Assembly (NCBI RefSeq): GCF_905475395.1 | Contig: NC_058339.1 | Span: 92,080,520 to 92,144,519 of the forward strand | DNA: 64,000 nt | Origin: Chrysoperla carnea | Lineage: Eukaryota > Arthropoda > Insecta > Neuroptera > Chrysopidae | Reading direction: 5' to 3' | Notes under the pieces: model-generated | Told to the model about the DNA's origin: nothing | The model's database searches: none | Seen by the model: only the letters and a program-made list of their open reading frames with translations | Program-made: the position numbers and the translations under genes | Shown: piece by piece, positions 47,854-60,034 of the stretch | Position numbering within the stretch: the first letter of the stretch is position 1 | Layout: each line of letters begins with the position of its first letter

Positions 47854-48461
47854 CAGTTTGAAAAAAAAAATTTATTTATCGCATACAATAAATGAAATAA
47901 TATAAATTTACATATATTTTTCTATTAGTAGCTTATTTGAAATACATAATTTAACAAATTCAATTACGTAAAAATCTCTGAAAACGACAATTAACGTCCC
48001 CCACCCTTCTTCCGGAACTTTCTCCAAGTTCCCTAAATTTTTTTTCATTTACTTGTAAATTGTATTAAATTTCCCACCAACTATATACAACCAAGAATTT
48101 TTCTTCAATTCGGAATTTCAAAATTGGTTTAGCCCTGAACTATATTAGATTAAGCGTCCTAACTGAATAAGTAATCAGTTTACAAAACAATTCGTTATAG
48201 GGCCAATTCAGCAGGTATGGCTCGATCAAGGGCTTACTTATGTTGGGTAAGAAATCCAACAGCTGAATGTTTGCCGGTGTAGAGGGGTAGCGTTTAAAGG
48301 GTTGGCAAACGGTTTTTTGCGATTTACGGCGTAAATACTCGTCCTATCAAACAAAGTTAAATGTAATAGTTCTAGACAGTAAACAAATCTCGAAATTTTA
48401 TTTTTATCATTTTTTAACGTAACCTTAAATTTTTCGAGTGAAATACCCTGGTTTTTTTGTT
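47854..48461. repeat. Duplicated segment B, left copy (608 bp)
   Basis: No difference was seen from 49566-50173, at an offset of 1,712 bp. It starts at CAGTTTGAAAAAAAAAATTT and ends at GGTTTTTTTGTT. It is non-coding apart from the fortuitous extension of the frame that enters from segment A. Confidence 0.9.
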
Positions 48462-49567
48462 GAACATACGGTTTTGTGTCGGCTCCTAATTTTATACTAA
48501 TCTCACCAATCGCCCAAGTGGCATTATTACATACGGATATAAATTCAGGATTTAAATTTTGTCCCAATATCGGTAAGAATTCCGATATACAGGGTAGGAC
48601 ATGTTGAAAACATGCTTTTGTTAAATCACCTAATAATGCAAACGAAGATTGTCGTACTTCCGGCATTGGATCTTGCATACATGAAAATAATAAATGCATA
48701 ATATTACTATTCGCAACCAATTTATCAATATGGCCGTCTAAACCCTCGGTTAACCCCGATAGTAAATCCAAAGCCACAATCATAAAATCTTTATCCGGCG
48801 GTTCAAATTGTTCGGGATTTTGTGTATTCGCTATAAATTGATTTAACGTTTGTTCAATTAGAGAAATACAACGTCGAAAAACCGGTTCACAATACGGTAA
48901 AAATCCCGATTGTAAAGCGGTTGCAACACTCGACAAACATTCAAGTAATGGAAATAAATCCTTATCTTCATCTTTCAACATATTCCATTTTTTAATTAAC
49001 GGAGGCATTAACAGATTAATATATTCGGGTTTATTTAAATGATGTCCAACGGAATCCGCTAAAGTTCCAATCGCATCGTATAAGATTAATAAATTTTTAT
49101 GTTGATATTTACCAAAAGCAAATACCAAAGTTTCTAAAATAAAACCTAAATATGGAACTAATTCGGTACAAGCTTCTTCTTCAATTGTTGCGAATGCAGA
49201 ACATGCAGCTTCTTGAACCCGTTTATTCGGATCTAAAATCCGTTTTAATAATTCCGTTAATAACGGTTTTAAATATTGATCATGTGGTTGTGTTAGAACC
49301 CAATGCGCATATCGACTCAAGGTCCAACAAGTGATTGCACGAACTAACGCTTTTTTATCACTTAAACAATTTATTAAATATGGTATTAAATCAGTTAAAT
49401 GATTTACCATTCCCGTCATACAACCTTCGGCGATTGCACCTAAGGCTAAAATACCCGATTCCTTAACAATCCACGATCGATGAAAGAGTGTTTCTTTTAA
49501 AATTGGTATCAAAACCGGTAATAAATCTTCACGGAATACATTCGCAAGAACATCCAGGGCAGCTGCA
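48462..49567 (-). pseudogene. Partial second copy of transportin exon 2 (segment A)
   Basis: 1,106 bp match 53105-54210 with no difference that I could see; the translated parts are the same residue for residue. The segment covers roughly residues 396-764 of transportin (HEAT repeats of the middle and C-terminal arch). It has no start codon, no splice signals and no C-terminus. Downstream the frame runs about 75 codons into segment B and stops at 48238. It keeps the orientation of the parent gene and lies 3' of it. Because the parent segment lies within one exon, the absence of introns says nothing about an RNA origin. It is either a very recent duplication or an assembly artefact. Confidence 0.85.
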
Positions 49568-50173
49568 GTTTGAAAAAAAAAATTTATTTATCGCATACAA
49601 TAAATGAAATAATATAAATTTACATATATTTTTCTATTAGTAGCTTATTTGAAATACATAATTTAACAAATTCAATTACGTAAAAATCTCTGAAAACGAC
49701 AATTAACGTCCCCCACCCTTCTTCCGGAACTTTCTCCAAGTTCCCTAAATTTTTTTTCATTTACTTGTAAATTGTATTAAATTTCCCACCAACTATATAC
49801 AACCAAGAATTTTTCTTCAATTCGGAATTTCAAAATTGGTTTAGCCCTGAACTATATTAGATTAAGCGTCCTAACTGAATAAGTAATCAGTTTACAAAAC
49901 AATTCGTTATAGGGCCAATTCAGCAGGTATGGCTCGATCAAGGGCTTACTTATGTTGGGTAAGAAATCCAACAGCTGAATGTTTGCCGGTGTAGAGGGGT
50001 AGCGTTTAAAGGGTTGGCAAACGGTTTTTTGCGATTTACGGCGTAAATACTCGTCCTATCAAACAAAGTTAAATGTAATAGTTCTAGACAGTAAACAAAT
50101 CTCGAAATTTTATTTTTATCATTTTTTAACGTAACCTTAAATTTTTCGAGTGAAATACCCTGGTTTTTTTGTT
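49566..50173. repeat. Duplicated segment B, right copy (608 bp)
   Basis: The same sequence as 47854-48461, joined to segment A with a CA overlap. It is followed at 50174 by sequence unlike anything after the left copy, so this is the outer edge of the duplication. Confidence 0.9.
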
Positions 50174-51846
50174 TTTTTCTATGTTCAGAAATAGAAAAAA
50201 AGTCCTTTTTTACAGTCGCTCAAAACAGTTGTTTTTTTTTTTATTCAAGACATATGAATAATAAGAAAATAAAATCTGGAAAAAAAATAAATAATGAAAA
50301 ACCAAATGAAAAGTTGAAAACAAGAATGAATTTCAGTCTTTATTCAAATATTTCAAAATCTACACTGATAACATAAAATAAACTTTTTTTTTAATTTAGC
50401 CGTGAAATTGTAAATATAATTAAAAAAAAAGGCCCATATTTTTAAATAATAAATAATTAACTAATTAGAAAAACACCTGTTTTTATATAAATAAAAAGAC
50501 AGTAGCTACGTAATAAATAAATGGAAAAAGCGATAAATATACTTTTTAAAAGCAATTAAAGAGTGTGATTTCATCAACATGATTAAAAAGTCATAAAAAT
50601 GATATTTAAAAAGAAATTCAACAAAAAATTTTACTCATAATTTGTCCAAAACAGATGTTTCTCTAATTTGTGTAAACCAAATGAATTATGAGACCTTACC
50701 ATGATAAAAAAATATTACCATCTCGATGTTTTTCAATTAAAGTTATGATCAAAAATTTGTGAATTTTACTAGTTCGTGTGAAAGCTTCTTTTTTTTTTTG
50801 TACTTCAAATTTTATTAAAAAAAATAATTAACTTCAATTTGAAAAATCGAGATTCGTTCATTTATTTTAGAAACAAAAATTTGATTCGTATCTTTTTATT
50901 TTTTTTTTTTATAAATTATTTCCTAAAAGTTCTAAACTCTGAAAGCGTTTTAGAAATGTTTGATTTGTTTGTAATCCATTCTAGAATTATGAGTTAAATA
51001 TTTTGAAAACTCAAAAAAATAATAGTAAGGGGGCTGTTGGCAGAAATTTTTTTTAATGATTTCATAGTTTCGCAGAAGTTGATTAAAATTTAAACTTAAT
51101 TAAACATGAAGAGTGTAAATAACATTTTAATGCTGCTGTATTTATTTTAAAGGATGAATTTCCAAAAATCCTTTCTAAAAAGACACCTACCGTATAAAAT
51201 TAATATTCTCTCCCCCTCCAGATTATTTCCCCCCTATAAAATGTTTCTGATTTTAAATAATATACAAAAAGAATCATTTTGAAAAAAAAAAATCAAAATC
51301 GAAGCTGTTATTGAGGACTCCCTAAGAATGGCTATTTTATGTATTCCTATGTATTCCTTTATCCGACTGTAAATTGTCGGGTGCAATAGTGTGAGACTTT
51401 CTCTCATCACAAGGAAAATGATTGTGATACGAAAGACGACCGAGTCTAGAAGGGTTAAAACATTTTTTTTTTTAGATATCCTTATTAACGAGAACAGCGA
51501 AATCATTTATCAAAATTCCCATCAGCCCCCTAGCTATAAAAGTGACTTCTACAAAACTAATTTGATAATCATAATTTTTTATTGTAAATGTAATGTAGCG
51601 TTCAGTTTAAGTACAATTTACTTCTCAAATCTTAGATTACAGGTTTTTTTTGTTTTTTAATATAAAATTTTTATTTATTTGAACCGAGTACAAATACATT
51701 AACAATAAGCCTTGTTCTAAGAGAGTGGTGCTATTTGGATGAATATTACACGCGGTTATTTTTCTCCAAAAAAATTGAATCCCCATGTATGGAATGAATT
51801 AAAAATTCTTGTTTAAGATCATTTTCAAATATTTAGGATCATCATA
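50174..51846. other. AT-rich intergenic DNA
   Basis: Long A/T runs; no exon or complete element was recognised. Confidence 0.5.
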
Positions 51847-52164
51847 CACCCGGTCTTTGATTCACACTTTCGCATAATGCCTCTCACGAGTATGAGAGAG
51901 TACATACATACGTATACATTAAATAATGTGTATAAGAAAGATATATTATTCTATGTGTCCTTGTACGTGTTGTAGCTTCGGTACGAATGGGAGTTTGATC
52001 AGTTTTGAGTTGTGTGACAGTTCGTTACTATGCTAGTTAGAAAAATGCCTTAAATTTAAAATTTAGGCTTCTAGGCCAGAATCCCCCCCATTACTGCAGA
52101 CATATGTATGTACTCTTTCATACTCGTGGAATGCAATATGCGAAAATGTGAATCAAACACCCGG
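51847..52164. mobile_element. MITE with ACCCGG ends and TA target site
   Basis: The left end CACCCGGTCTTTGATTCACA and the inverse of the right end (TGTGAATCAAACACCCGG) are about 35 bp TIRs flanked by TA. The subterminal parts CACGAGTATGAGAGAGTACA and its inverse also match. There is no coding capacity. Confidence 0.7.
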
Positions 52165-52673
52165 TATAATTTTTTTTTACATTTTTTGGAAGCCCTAAAT
52201 AACGAAACTAGAAACAATATTTTTTTTAAAAAAAGAAACAAGACGCATTTTTTTTTTGGACAATGATGTAATATTCAGTTTTATTTAGTACCGTCTAATT
52301 GAAAATTATATAATTGTGTAGCGATGTTTTTCATTTCAATAGAAAAATACCAAGTGTTTTAAGACAAAGTGTCACATATTTAAAAAAAGAAAAAAGTTAA
52401 CCCCCCGACGCGATGGCAAAATGAAACGGTTCAATCACATACCACTATGATTATGATACAAATAAACACTGAATTATTGGTTACAGAAAATACCTGAAGC
52501 AACAGGCACAAACCCAACAATATAACAAGACGAATTTCCAACATGCTACATAATTCCCCCGATGCCTATATGATTTTTTTGTTCCCCCGCGCGCGATTAC
52601 GACACAACCCCGAGAGCCTGTCGCGGTACCGATCTACATCCCCAACGTGTATACAATGTATTGATTCCCTCTT
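52165..52673. other. 3' flank of transportin
   Basis: No gene. This presumably includes the Tnpo 3' UTR, since TTTATT (AATAAA on the - strand) occurs near 52280, but many AT-rich matches exist. Confidence 0.4.
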
Positions 52674-54337
52674 TCAGACCCCGTATAGTGTGGTTAATCG
52701 TTCGCTTAATTGTGGTGGAAATTGATCACTAAATCTCTTCCAATTATCATCACCGACTTGAGCTTTGAAACCATGTAAAATTTTACTGAACATATCTTTT
52801 AAATCGTCCCCAGGTGCGACCCATGAAGCGAGTGCATCACAGAAAAATATAAAATCATTTACAACACCACCGGGATTCACGCTAACCATTTGACACATAC
52901 CACGAAACGCGCTATCTTTTTCAGCATTATCACGAATATTACGTAACGAAGTACACCACGGTCGAACGAATTGTTGTAACAATGGTGCGACCTCGTAGGG
53001 ACAAACATATCCAAGACGACCGATCGTAATTGCGGTATTTTCTAATAAAGTTTTTGGCATATTTGGTCGATTTATTATTTCAATCAGTTGTGCTAATACT
53101 AATGGAACATACGGTTTTGTGTCGGCTCCTAATTTTATACTAATCTCACCAATCGCCCAAGTGGCATTATTACATACGGATATAAATTCAGGATTTAAAT
53201 TTTGTCCCAATATCGGTAAGAATTCCGATATACAGGGTAGGACATGTTGAAAACATGCTTTTGTTAAATCACCTAATAATGCAAACGAAGATTGTCGTAC
53301 TTCCGGCATTGGATCTTGCATACATGAAAATAATAAATGCATAATATTACTATTCGCAACCAATTTATCAATATGGCCGTCTAAACCCTCGGTTAACCCC
53401 GATAGTAAATCCAAAGCCACAATCATAAAATCTTTATCCGGCGGTTCAAATTGTTCGGGATTTTGTGTATTCGCTATAAATTGATTTAACGTTTGTTCAA
53501 TTAGAGAAATACAACGTCGAAAAACCGGTTCACAATACGGTAAAAATCCCGATTGTAAAGCGGTTGCAACACTCGACAAACATTCAAGTAATGGAAATAA
53601 ATCCTTATCTTCATCTTTCAACATATTCCATTTTTTAATTAACGGAGGCATTAACAGATTAATATATTCGGGTTTATTTAAATGATGTCCAACGGAATCC
53701 GCTAAAGTTCCAATCGCATCGTATAAGATTAATAAATTTTTATGTTGATATTTACCAAAAGCAAATACCAAAGTTTCTAAAATAAAACCTAAATATGGAA
53801 CTAATTCGGTACAAGCTTCTTCTTCAATTGTTGCGAATGCAGAACATGCAGCTTCTTGAACCCGTTTATTCGGATCTAAAATCCGTTTTAATAATTCCGT
53901 TAATAACGGTTTTAAATATTGATCATGTGGTTGTGTTAGAACCCAATGCGCATATCGACTCAAGGTCCAACAAGTGATTGCACGAACTAACGCTTTTTTA
54001 TCACTTAAACAATTTATTAAATATGGTATTAAATCAGTTAAATGATTTACCATTCCCGTCATACAACCTTCGGCGATTGCACCTAAGGCTAAAATACCCG
54101 ATTCCTTAACAATCCACGATCGATGAAAGAGTGTTTCTTTTAAAATTGGTATCAAAACCGGTAATAAATCTTCACGGAATACATTCGCAAGAACATCCAG
54201 GGCAGCTGCACTACATTTTCGTAAATTCCAATCGGTTAATGAACCATCATCATCTTCACCATCGTAATCGGATTCATCTCCACTATCATGATCACCACCT
54301 GGTGTAGTCATTGTTGCTCCAAACCCCCCACCACCAC
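52674..54337 (-). CDS. Tnpo: Transportin (karyopherin beta-2), coding exon 2
   Basis: This exon codes residues 354-907 of transportin, from the end of the acidic loop ([21 protein letters not shown]) through HEAT repeats 9-20 to the typical C-terminal YGV. Transportin is the nuclear import receptor for PY-NLS cargoes such as hnRNP proteins; the C-terminal arch encoded here holds the cargo and the loop releases it on RanGTP binding. Conserved blocks include [65 protein letters not shown] and [18 protein letters not shown]. The acceptor GTGGTGTTAG precedes 54337 and gives a phase that fits exon 1. An internal 1.1 kb piece (53105-54210) is repeated at 48462-49567. Confidence 0.96.
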
Positions 54338-54784
54338 CTAACACCACAAAATTAAATAAAAAAATCATTCTAATACAGAAAAAAAGGGCTACATCTTTGA
54401 AATTTTCCACAGTTGTTTATTAAGTTGTAAGAACTTTGTAAAAAAAAAATAGACTACTCAAGGGGGGAGAGGCTTAACTCCCTTTTAAAGGGTGGATAGT
54501 TGGAGGGTTTTAAACAGTTTTTAACCTTCTGAGCAACGCAAAGAAGTGGTAATGTGTTTATCAGTCTATGTGTGTTCCTATGTGGCACAATAGAGACCAA
54601 ACACGAGGACTGATTTTGATGATTCGGACGTCAATTGATTTGTAGTAACCTTGCGAGAACTACTGAAGATATTGAGAGGTCGATTTTTTGGTACGAAATT
54701 TTTACCACCTACTAAAACAACTGTGAAAACTTCAAAGATACAAAACCGTTTTTCCTTTGAGATATTTAGTTTCATTGTACTAAC
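54338..54784 (-). other. Tnpo: Transportin intron in the acidic loop (447 bp)
   Basis: The donor GTTAGT follows ...GACGGTG and the acceptor GTGGTGTTAG precedes GTGGTGGTGG. The join gives a Gly-rich stretch at the start of the acidic loop. Bases 54565-54665 are a dispersed repeat fragment that is also found, inverted, at 22645-22745. Confidence 0.85.
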
Positions 54785-55844
54785 CACCGTCTAAATTCGA
54801 ATGTTTATTTGATGAATGTGATTTAGATTTATGAAATCTAGGTCGAATATCTTCTTCTCGATCAGGAATCATTGCATCCTCTTCAACATTCCCTCGTAAT
54901 AGAATTATATCCAAATCAGAATATTTCATACCACAAACTAGAATTGGAACCAACTGTGGTAAATAATTCCCCAGCACCGATTTACAAATTTGTTGTTCGG
55001 CTAAGGAAAGCCAAAATTCACACGCCTCCAATGAAATACTTTCATCGATATCCTGTGTTTGTCGTAACATGTACTCGATTATCGATTGCATGTGTGGTAT
55101 CAAACGATCTAAGGACACTTCTAGAAGCATAACAATTGCCCGACAAACATTCTTTCGAACTTCAGAGTTTTCATCGTTTGATAAATGAAATAAATTCTCT
55201 AAAAACGCGTCAATATGATTCATAAACGCTTGTGTTCGACTAATTATAAATTGATTAACACAACCAATCGCATGCGAACGAATTTTAGCACTATCATGTT
55301 TGAAAAATTGTAAAAATTTTGGTATTAAAATGTTTAATGGACGATTTAACGCGTCACTATCAAGAAGTTCAGCGCTATCTTCACAGATCTTTTGTAAGGC
55401 ACCAAAAGCACCTTCACAAACGTTGTAATCCGTTGATTCAAGCATTTGACACAATGTTGGTAACAATTCAGGCCATGTTGTTAATTCACCTTTACTCGAT
55501 ATCGTTGTTATTAAAATACCGACCGTAGCCCGAATTAACGGTGACGGATCACCAACCGAACTTAAACACTCCGATTTTATAAACTCCGATACTTCTGGTA
55601 GAAAATTATTGTAATGATCTCGAACATTGTTTTTTAATATTAAACCACTTAACGATCGTGTCGATTCATCTTCGTTTGTCATTTTCGTTAACACAAATAT
55701 TAAATAGTTGTTAAAATCTGGAAAAGTATTCAATTCTTCCAGTTTATGTTGAACCATTCTTTGTGTTGCGGTATTTGGTGATTGGGACTCTTTCAATAAA
55801 GTGAGAATTTGTCTCAAACCGTCTTCTTGCGGTTGCCAAGACAT
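54785..55844 (-). CDS. Tnpo: Transportin (karyopherin beta-2), coding exon 1
   Basis: This exon codes residues 1-353 and the first base of codon 354. The N-terminus ([20 protein letters not shown]) matches animal transportin-1 openings, which supports the chosen ATG. Diagnostic blocks are the [15 protein letters not shown] helix, [12 protein letters not shown] (RanGTP-binding arch), [53 protein letters not shown] and the start of the loop ([19 protein letters not shown]). The joined protein of 907 aa is close to the ~890-900 aa usual for the family, so the gene is complete. It sits on the same strand as Prdx5 upstream and enolase downstream, with no shared function. Confidence 0.96.
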
Positions 55845-56948
55845 TATGAAAGTTGTAATTTTAAATCCAAATCAAAAAAGAAATTACCTAAATGAGAAAA
55901 AAAAATAATGGTCTAAAAATTATGAGAAAATTAAGCATAAAATATTTACTAACTCATGTGATTAATTCATACCATACGAAAAAAAAAATGGTTTATAAAT
56001 AAAATTACAAATTTTTCATCAAAAAAACAATAAAATTAGAGTAAATAATAAAAATATTAATGAATTAAATCTTTTAAAAAAAATAAATCATTGCTAAAAC
56101 TGTTAAAAATTTATAGGTTAGAGAAACCGGTTCAATATTATCAATAACAGTTAACTAAGATCAAAAAAATGAAACGAATTAATTATAAAAATAATTATTA
56201 GCAAAATAAAACTAAGTAATAAAATGTACTTACAAAAATAAGAAAGTAAATCGTATTAAAAAAACACAGAAAATGTATTTTGATAAATTGGGTACTTAGT
56301 TGTCACGGCCATTGGCCGGTGGCCATGCTTGGGTTGTACATTAAAATCATTCCAAAATGGATTCAAACACACTGATGTTTTAATTTCAACTATTTACAAT
56401 TCAAATAAACGAATTTATTTAACTGGTTCAATAAATATTTGTTTTCTTCATAGAAGAATGCCAGAAAAATAAAAGAAATAATGATAATTTGACTTTGTAT
56501 GGGCGATTCAAAAACAGTAGATTTATGTTTTTAGATTGGCACACATGGCCAAAATATTATCGTACTGACTGAGATTCGTAGCATTTTTTCTCATTCACAG
56601 ATTACTTCATTGCAGAGGAACCGGATAAGTATATTTCAAATTTACGTGCCATTCTTTTAGTTTATTTGCAACAACATCAAAAATAACGGTTTTATTGCAA
56701 ATTACTTCCTACAGTTAAAATGTTTGATAAAATTTAGGCTAATTAAAATTATTTCATCGTTGTTTTCGATGCATTATTTATACTAATTAATTGAATTACA
56801 TAACATTTTTCAAGAAAATTGTGTGTTAATTAAGTTCCCCGAAAATATAAGTAAAAAATATTAATAATAGTATAGTCATTTTTAAGCAAAATACGACCCT
56901 GAACTAACGAAAATTCAAAATTTCTTTTTCATAGATTTTTAGGTGAGA
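55845..56948. other. Upstream region of transportin
   Basis: AT-rich; it should hold the promoter and 5' UTR of Tnpo, but no specific element can be supported. Confidence 0.45.
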
Positions 56949-57715
56949 CCATGGAGGTTATAAAGAAGGAGAACGATCGCTATTTCGGTAGTGTCTAATT
57001 ATTCGGCAGTTGCGGTAGTGTCTAATTAAAGGCTCGTTTTCATAAAATTCGTTCTTCAAAAAGATTCGTTTCCGTAATACCAAAAGTCACAAGTGCACTT
57101 GTTGAAAGTGAACTAGTGGCTTTTTAAAGTTGGTTTTATACTTGTGGGTAGTACACATTTAAAAAATAAGCTCGTATAGCGCTACTTTCTCATGAATTGA
57201 TTGTGAGCCATTCAGGCTTCCGTACTAAACAGCTTTTATTTGAAATTATTTTAAAGATTTAGATGTCATAATCATGTTAGAGAGAAGGAGAACGATCGCT
57301 ACGGGCTAAAGCATTAGGTAGCGCGTCTGTCTCTGAAAATTTGTATAATTTATAGTTCATTTTTCAGCCACCAGCTGCGCTGTCGTCGGTAAGTAGTATC
57401 TGCGAAGTTGGCTATTTATGAGTACAAGTAGATGAAGTTAGTATCATTCAAATTTATAAAGTAGAATAGATAATTTATAATTTATTAATTAGTAAATAAT
57501 AATAATAATTAATAATAATTTAATTATTTGCTTTTTTTTTCCTTTGAATGATATTATATACACGTATATTAAACGTTGATAGATCATTTGAAATTATCGC
57601 ACAACAGCCTGCTTTAACGAGACAACTTAGCGATCCCAGCGCCTCACTTATTTTGTCCATATTTTGGGGCAATATTTTCTATAGCGATCGTTCTCCTTCT
57701 TTATAACCTCCATGG
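56949..57715. mobile_element. 767 bp TIR element with perfect 35 bp ends
   Basis: The terminal inverted repeats begin CCATGGAGGTTATAAAGAAG and are identical over 35 bp (56949-56983 and 57681-57715). A third partial copy (GAAGGAGAACGATCGCTA) lies inside at about 57284-57302. CGGTAGTGTCTAATT occurs twice near the left end. No target duplication and no transposase were found, so the superfamily is open. Confidence 0.75.
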
Positions 57716-58110
57716 CGGGAACTTTAGAGTTAGCAACCATAGAAATGTGGGAGAGAGATTAAATTTTTTTACAAAACAAGAGGAATGCAAGATCTTGAAA
57801 AAATTGCCGTTTGATTTGGTTAAAATATAAAAAACAAATTGAAGCACAAAAAATTTTATTAAATTGTACAATAACAGTGGAAAAATTGATAACTTAACAA
57901 CAGTGTGATCATAAATTTGGTGGATACTTATTTTTTATACTAATTGTAAAACTAAAAAAAATTGATTGGATCGTTTTCTAAAAATAAGTTTAATTTTTAA
58001 ATCTATATCACATCTAGGATTTAAATTTTAGTTTATTTAAAAAAGTGCCCAACATGAATTATCAATCAAAATCAAAACAACACACGTTGCTTTCTAGAAA
58101 CTTCTAGAAA
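57716..58110. other. 3' flank of Prdx5
   Basis: AT-rich, non-coding; probably 3' UTR and spacer. Confidence 0.5.
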
Positions 58111-58434
58111 TTAAATTTCCATTGCTTTGGCTAATGAGCAACTAAGTCCAGTACCATCTGGTTCAACATTCAATTGTGTGATTTTATTATCTTCAACAAC
58201 CATTGAAAATCGTTTAGAACGTAAACCACCTAAGACAGCTAAATTTTGTTCCAAACCCAATGCTTTTATAAAATCTAAATTGGGATCAGCAAGCATACGA
58301 ACTTTTCCTTCGGTTTTTTGATCATCAGCCCATGCTTGCATTACAAATGCATCGTTGGCGGAAACACAAACAATTTCATCGATTCCCTTTTTTTTCAATT
58401 CATCAGCACGTTCAATGTAGCCTGGAAGATGAGT
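58111..58434 (-). CDS. Prdx5: Peroxiredoxin 5, last coding exon
   Basis: This exon codes the last 107 residues of an atypical 2-Cys peroxiredoxin, which reduces hydrogen peroxide, alkyl peroxides and peroxynitrite using thioredoxin. It begins THLPGY, which completes the PGAFTPGCSKTHLPGY active-site block. It continues with VCVSANDAFVMQAWA, a KVRMLADP segment and KRFSMVVEDNKI, and ends with NVEPDGTGLSCSLAKAMEI, where the Cys of LSCSLA is the resolving cysteine. The C-terminus EI differs from the peroxisomal SQL tail of human PRDX5, so peroxisomal targeting by PTS1 is not expected. The acceptor GATTCCAG precedes it. Confidence 0.95.
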   Translation of the reverse strand, partial: THLPGYIERADELKKKGIDEIVCVSANDAFVMQAWADDQKTEGKVRMLADPNLDFIKALGLEQNLAVLGGLRSKRFSMVVEDNKITQLNVEPDGTGLSCSLAKAMEI

Positions 58435-58745
58435 CTGGAATCAAAATATAATTGTTGTGATCATTTCGAAAGAATCTACCCTTAATAACTCTTGACCTGA
58501 TGTCATTATTGTTTTGAAAGTTCAAAAATGGAACTTAGGAACTTTTAGGTTTCATTCATTCACCCCAACTTTCAAATTTCAAATGGCCCTTCCTACTTTG
58601 TTATACCTCTTTGGAAAGGGCACAAGAAAGGGTTCTCTCTTCAACCTTTACATTGCGTAGTCGGGTAAAAAAATAGGAGGCGAGTTTTAGGCTTTAGTTA
58701 ACATTACTTTTAGTTAATTGAGGTAATTATGGAATGAATTTGTAC
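58435..58745 (-). other. Prdx5: Prdx5 intron (311 bp)
   Basis: Donor GTACAA, acceptor ATTCCAG, phase 0. No repeat was recognised. Confidence 0.8.
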
Positions 58746-58880
58746 CTTGCTACATCCAGGTGTAAAAGCACCAGGTACTCCAAATATAACAACTTTTTTC
58801 TTTGCACATAATTCTGTGAGATTCACTTTTGTAGCTGGTGATCCTTCTTGTAATTCAACTTGTGGAATTTGTGAGCCAAC
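58746..58880 (-). CDS. Prdx5: Peroxiredoxin 5, exon with the peroxidatic cysteine
   Basis: 45 codons, from VGSQIPQVELQEGSPATKV to VVIFGVPGAFTPGCSK. The Cys of PGC is the peroxidatic residue, in the PxxxTxxC pattern of the family. The exon is bounded by the acceptor TTTTTAG and the donor GTACAA and starts in phase 0. Both candidate first exons (62886-62975 and 60686-60730) end in phase 0 and can join it. Confidence 0.93.
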
Positions 58881-60034
58881 CTAAAAACAAAGAAAATTTT
58901 TTTAGTATAATAATATACAAATTAAAATAAATGTGAGATTCCTTGCACAAAAATAAGGAAAAGGGTTAATTAACTTAAACACAGGGTTGAAAATTTTTCT
59001 TTTTTGTGGTATACAGGGTGAGTCATTTTAATCTATACTGGCTAATAATTCGTTTTTTAGTTAAACAATCAAAAAATAACTTGGACAAAAGTTGCTGAGT
59101 TCGATGGGGGACATCATGTTGTAATATCAGATTTGACTCAGTTCTTCGGGTTTCTTTAATAGCCAATTTAGATCCTAAACGGTAAGCGATAGAATAACAC
59201 TTTAAATTAGAAAGTTGGCCCCCATACGAAAACTAACAATTTATGTTTAAAACATTTTTTCGAAAAACGTTAGCTTTCAGAGGAAATACGACTTAAAAAT
59301 GTCATTATTGCATTTAATCGAAAGAAAATGCGATTCAAGTTTATCCATAATTGTAGGTCAAATTGGACACAGGCGACTGTCCTCTATTACCTTTGACAAC
59401 TTTTGGAAAACATTTAGCTCTTTTTCCGAAGAATATTATACCTTTTTTTGTAACTCTATTATTGTTGCCGATACATCAATAAATACCTAAAAGTTAATTT
59501 CTAAAGCGGCAAGCATTAATTTGAGTCAATTAGCATATTAACAAATTATTTTTGTACAGTTTGATTCAGGATTAAGGACATCTTACGTAGCACAGTAGTA
59601 TTTTAAAAAAAGGTCAAATAATTTTTTTTTTTTTAAGCTTCATTATTTATTAAACGTCTCATTGATTAGAAATACATAACAATAACGATTCAAGTAAAAA
59701 ACAAAAACAATGCTCTAGAATTAAATTATAAATTAAACAAATTTTCCAATATTAGCATAAATTGTATTCATTTATTATTCATTCGATATTCCACACTAAT
59801 CATAATAAAAAATCGAGCCATTCAGAAATATTTTAATTTTATTACTTTTTGTTTTTGTTGTTTACTTTTAATCATGCATACGATATTTATTTAAACATCA
59901 TGGTCTCTTCGATAATAATTGATGTTTTCTTTTAATATGATGCATACAGTGTAAACTAAATATTGACAAATATCTTGTCTAGTAATCTTAATTAAAGAGA
60001 ATTGAAAAAAAATACACTCGAACCAGGACTCGAT

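Noticed and set aside
48238-49512. Long open frame on the - strand as a second transportin-like gene
   Set aside because: It is an exact fragment of Tnpo exon 2 with no start, splice sites or C-terminus; the last 75 codons are unrelated sequence from segment B.
52543-52725. Open frame at the 3' end of transportin on the + strand
   Set aside because: It is antisense to the Tnpo C-terminus and 3' region with no recognisable features.
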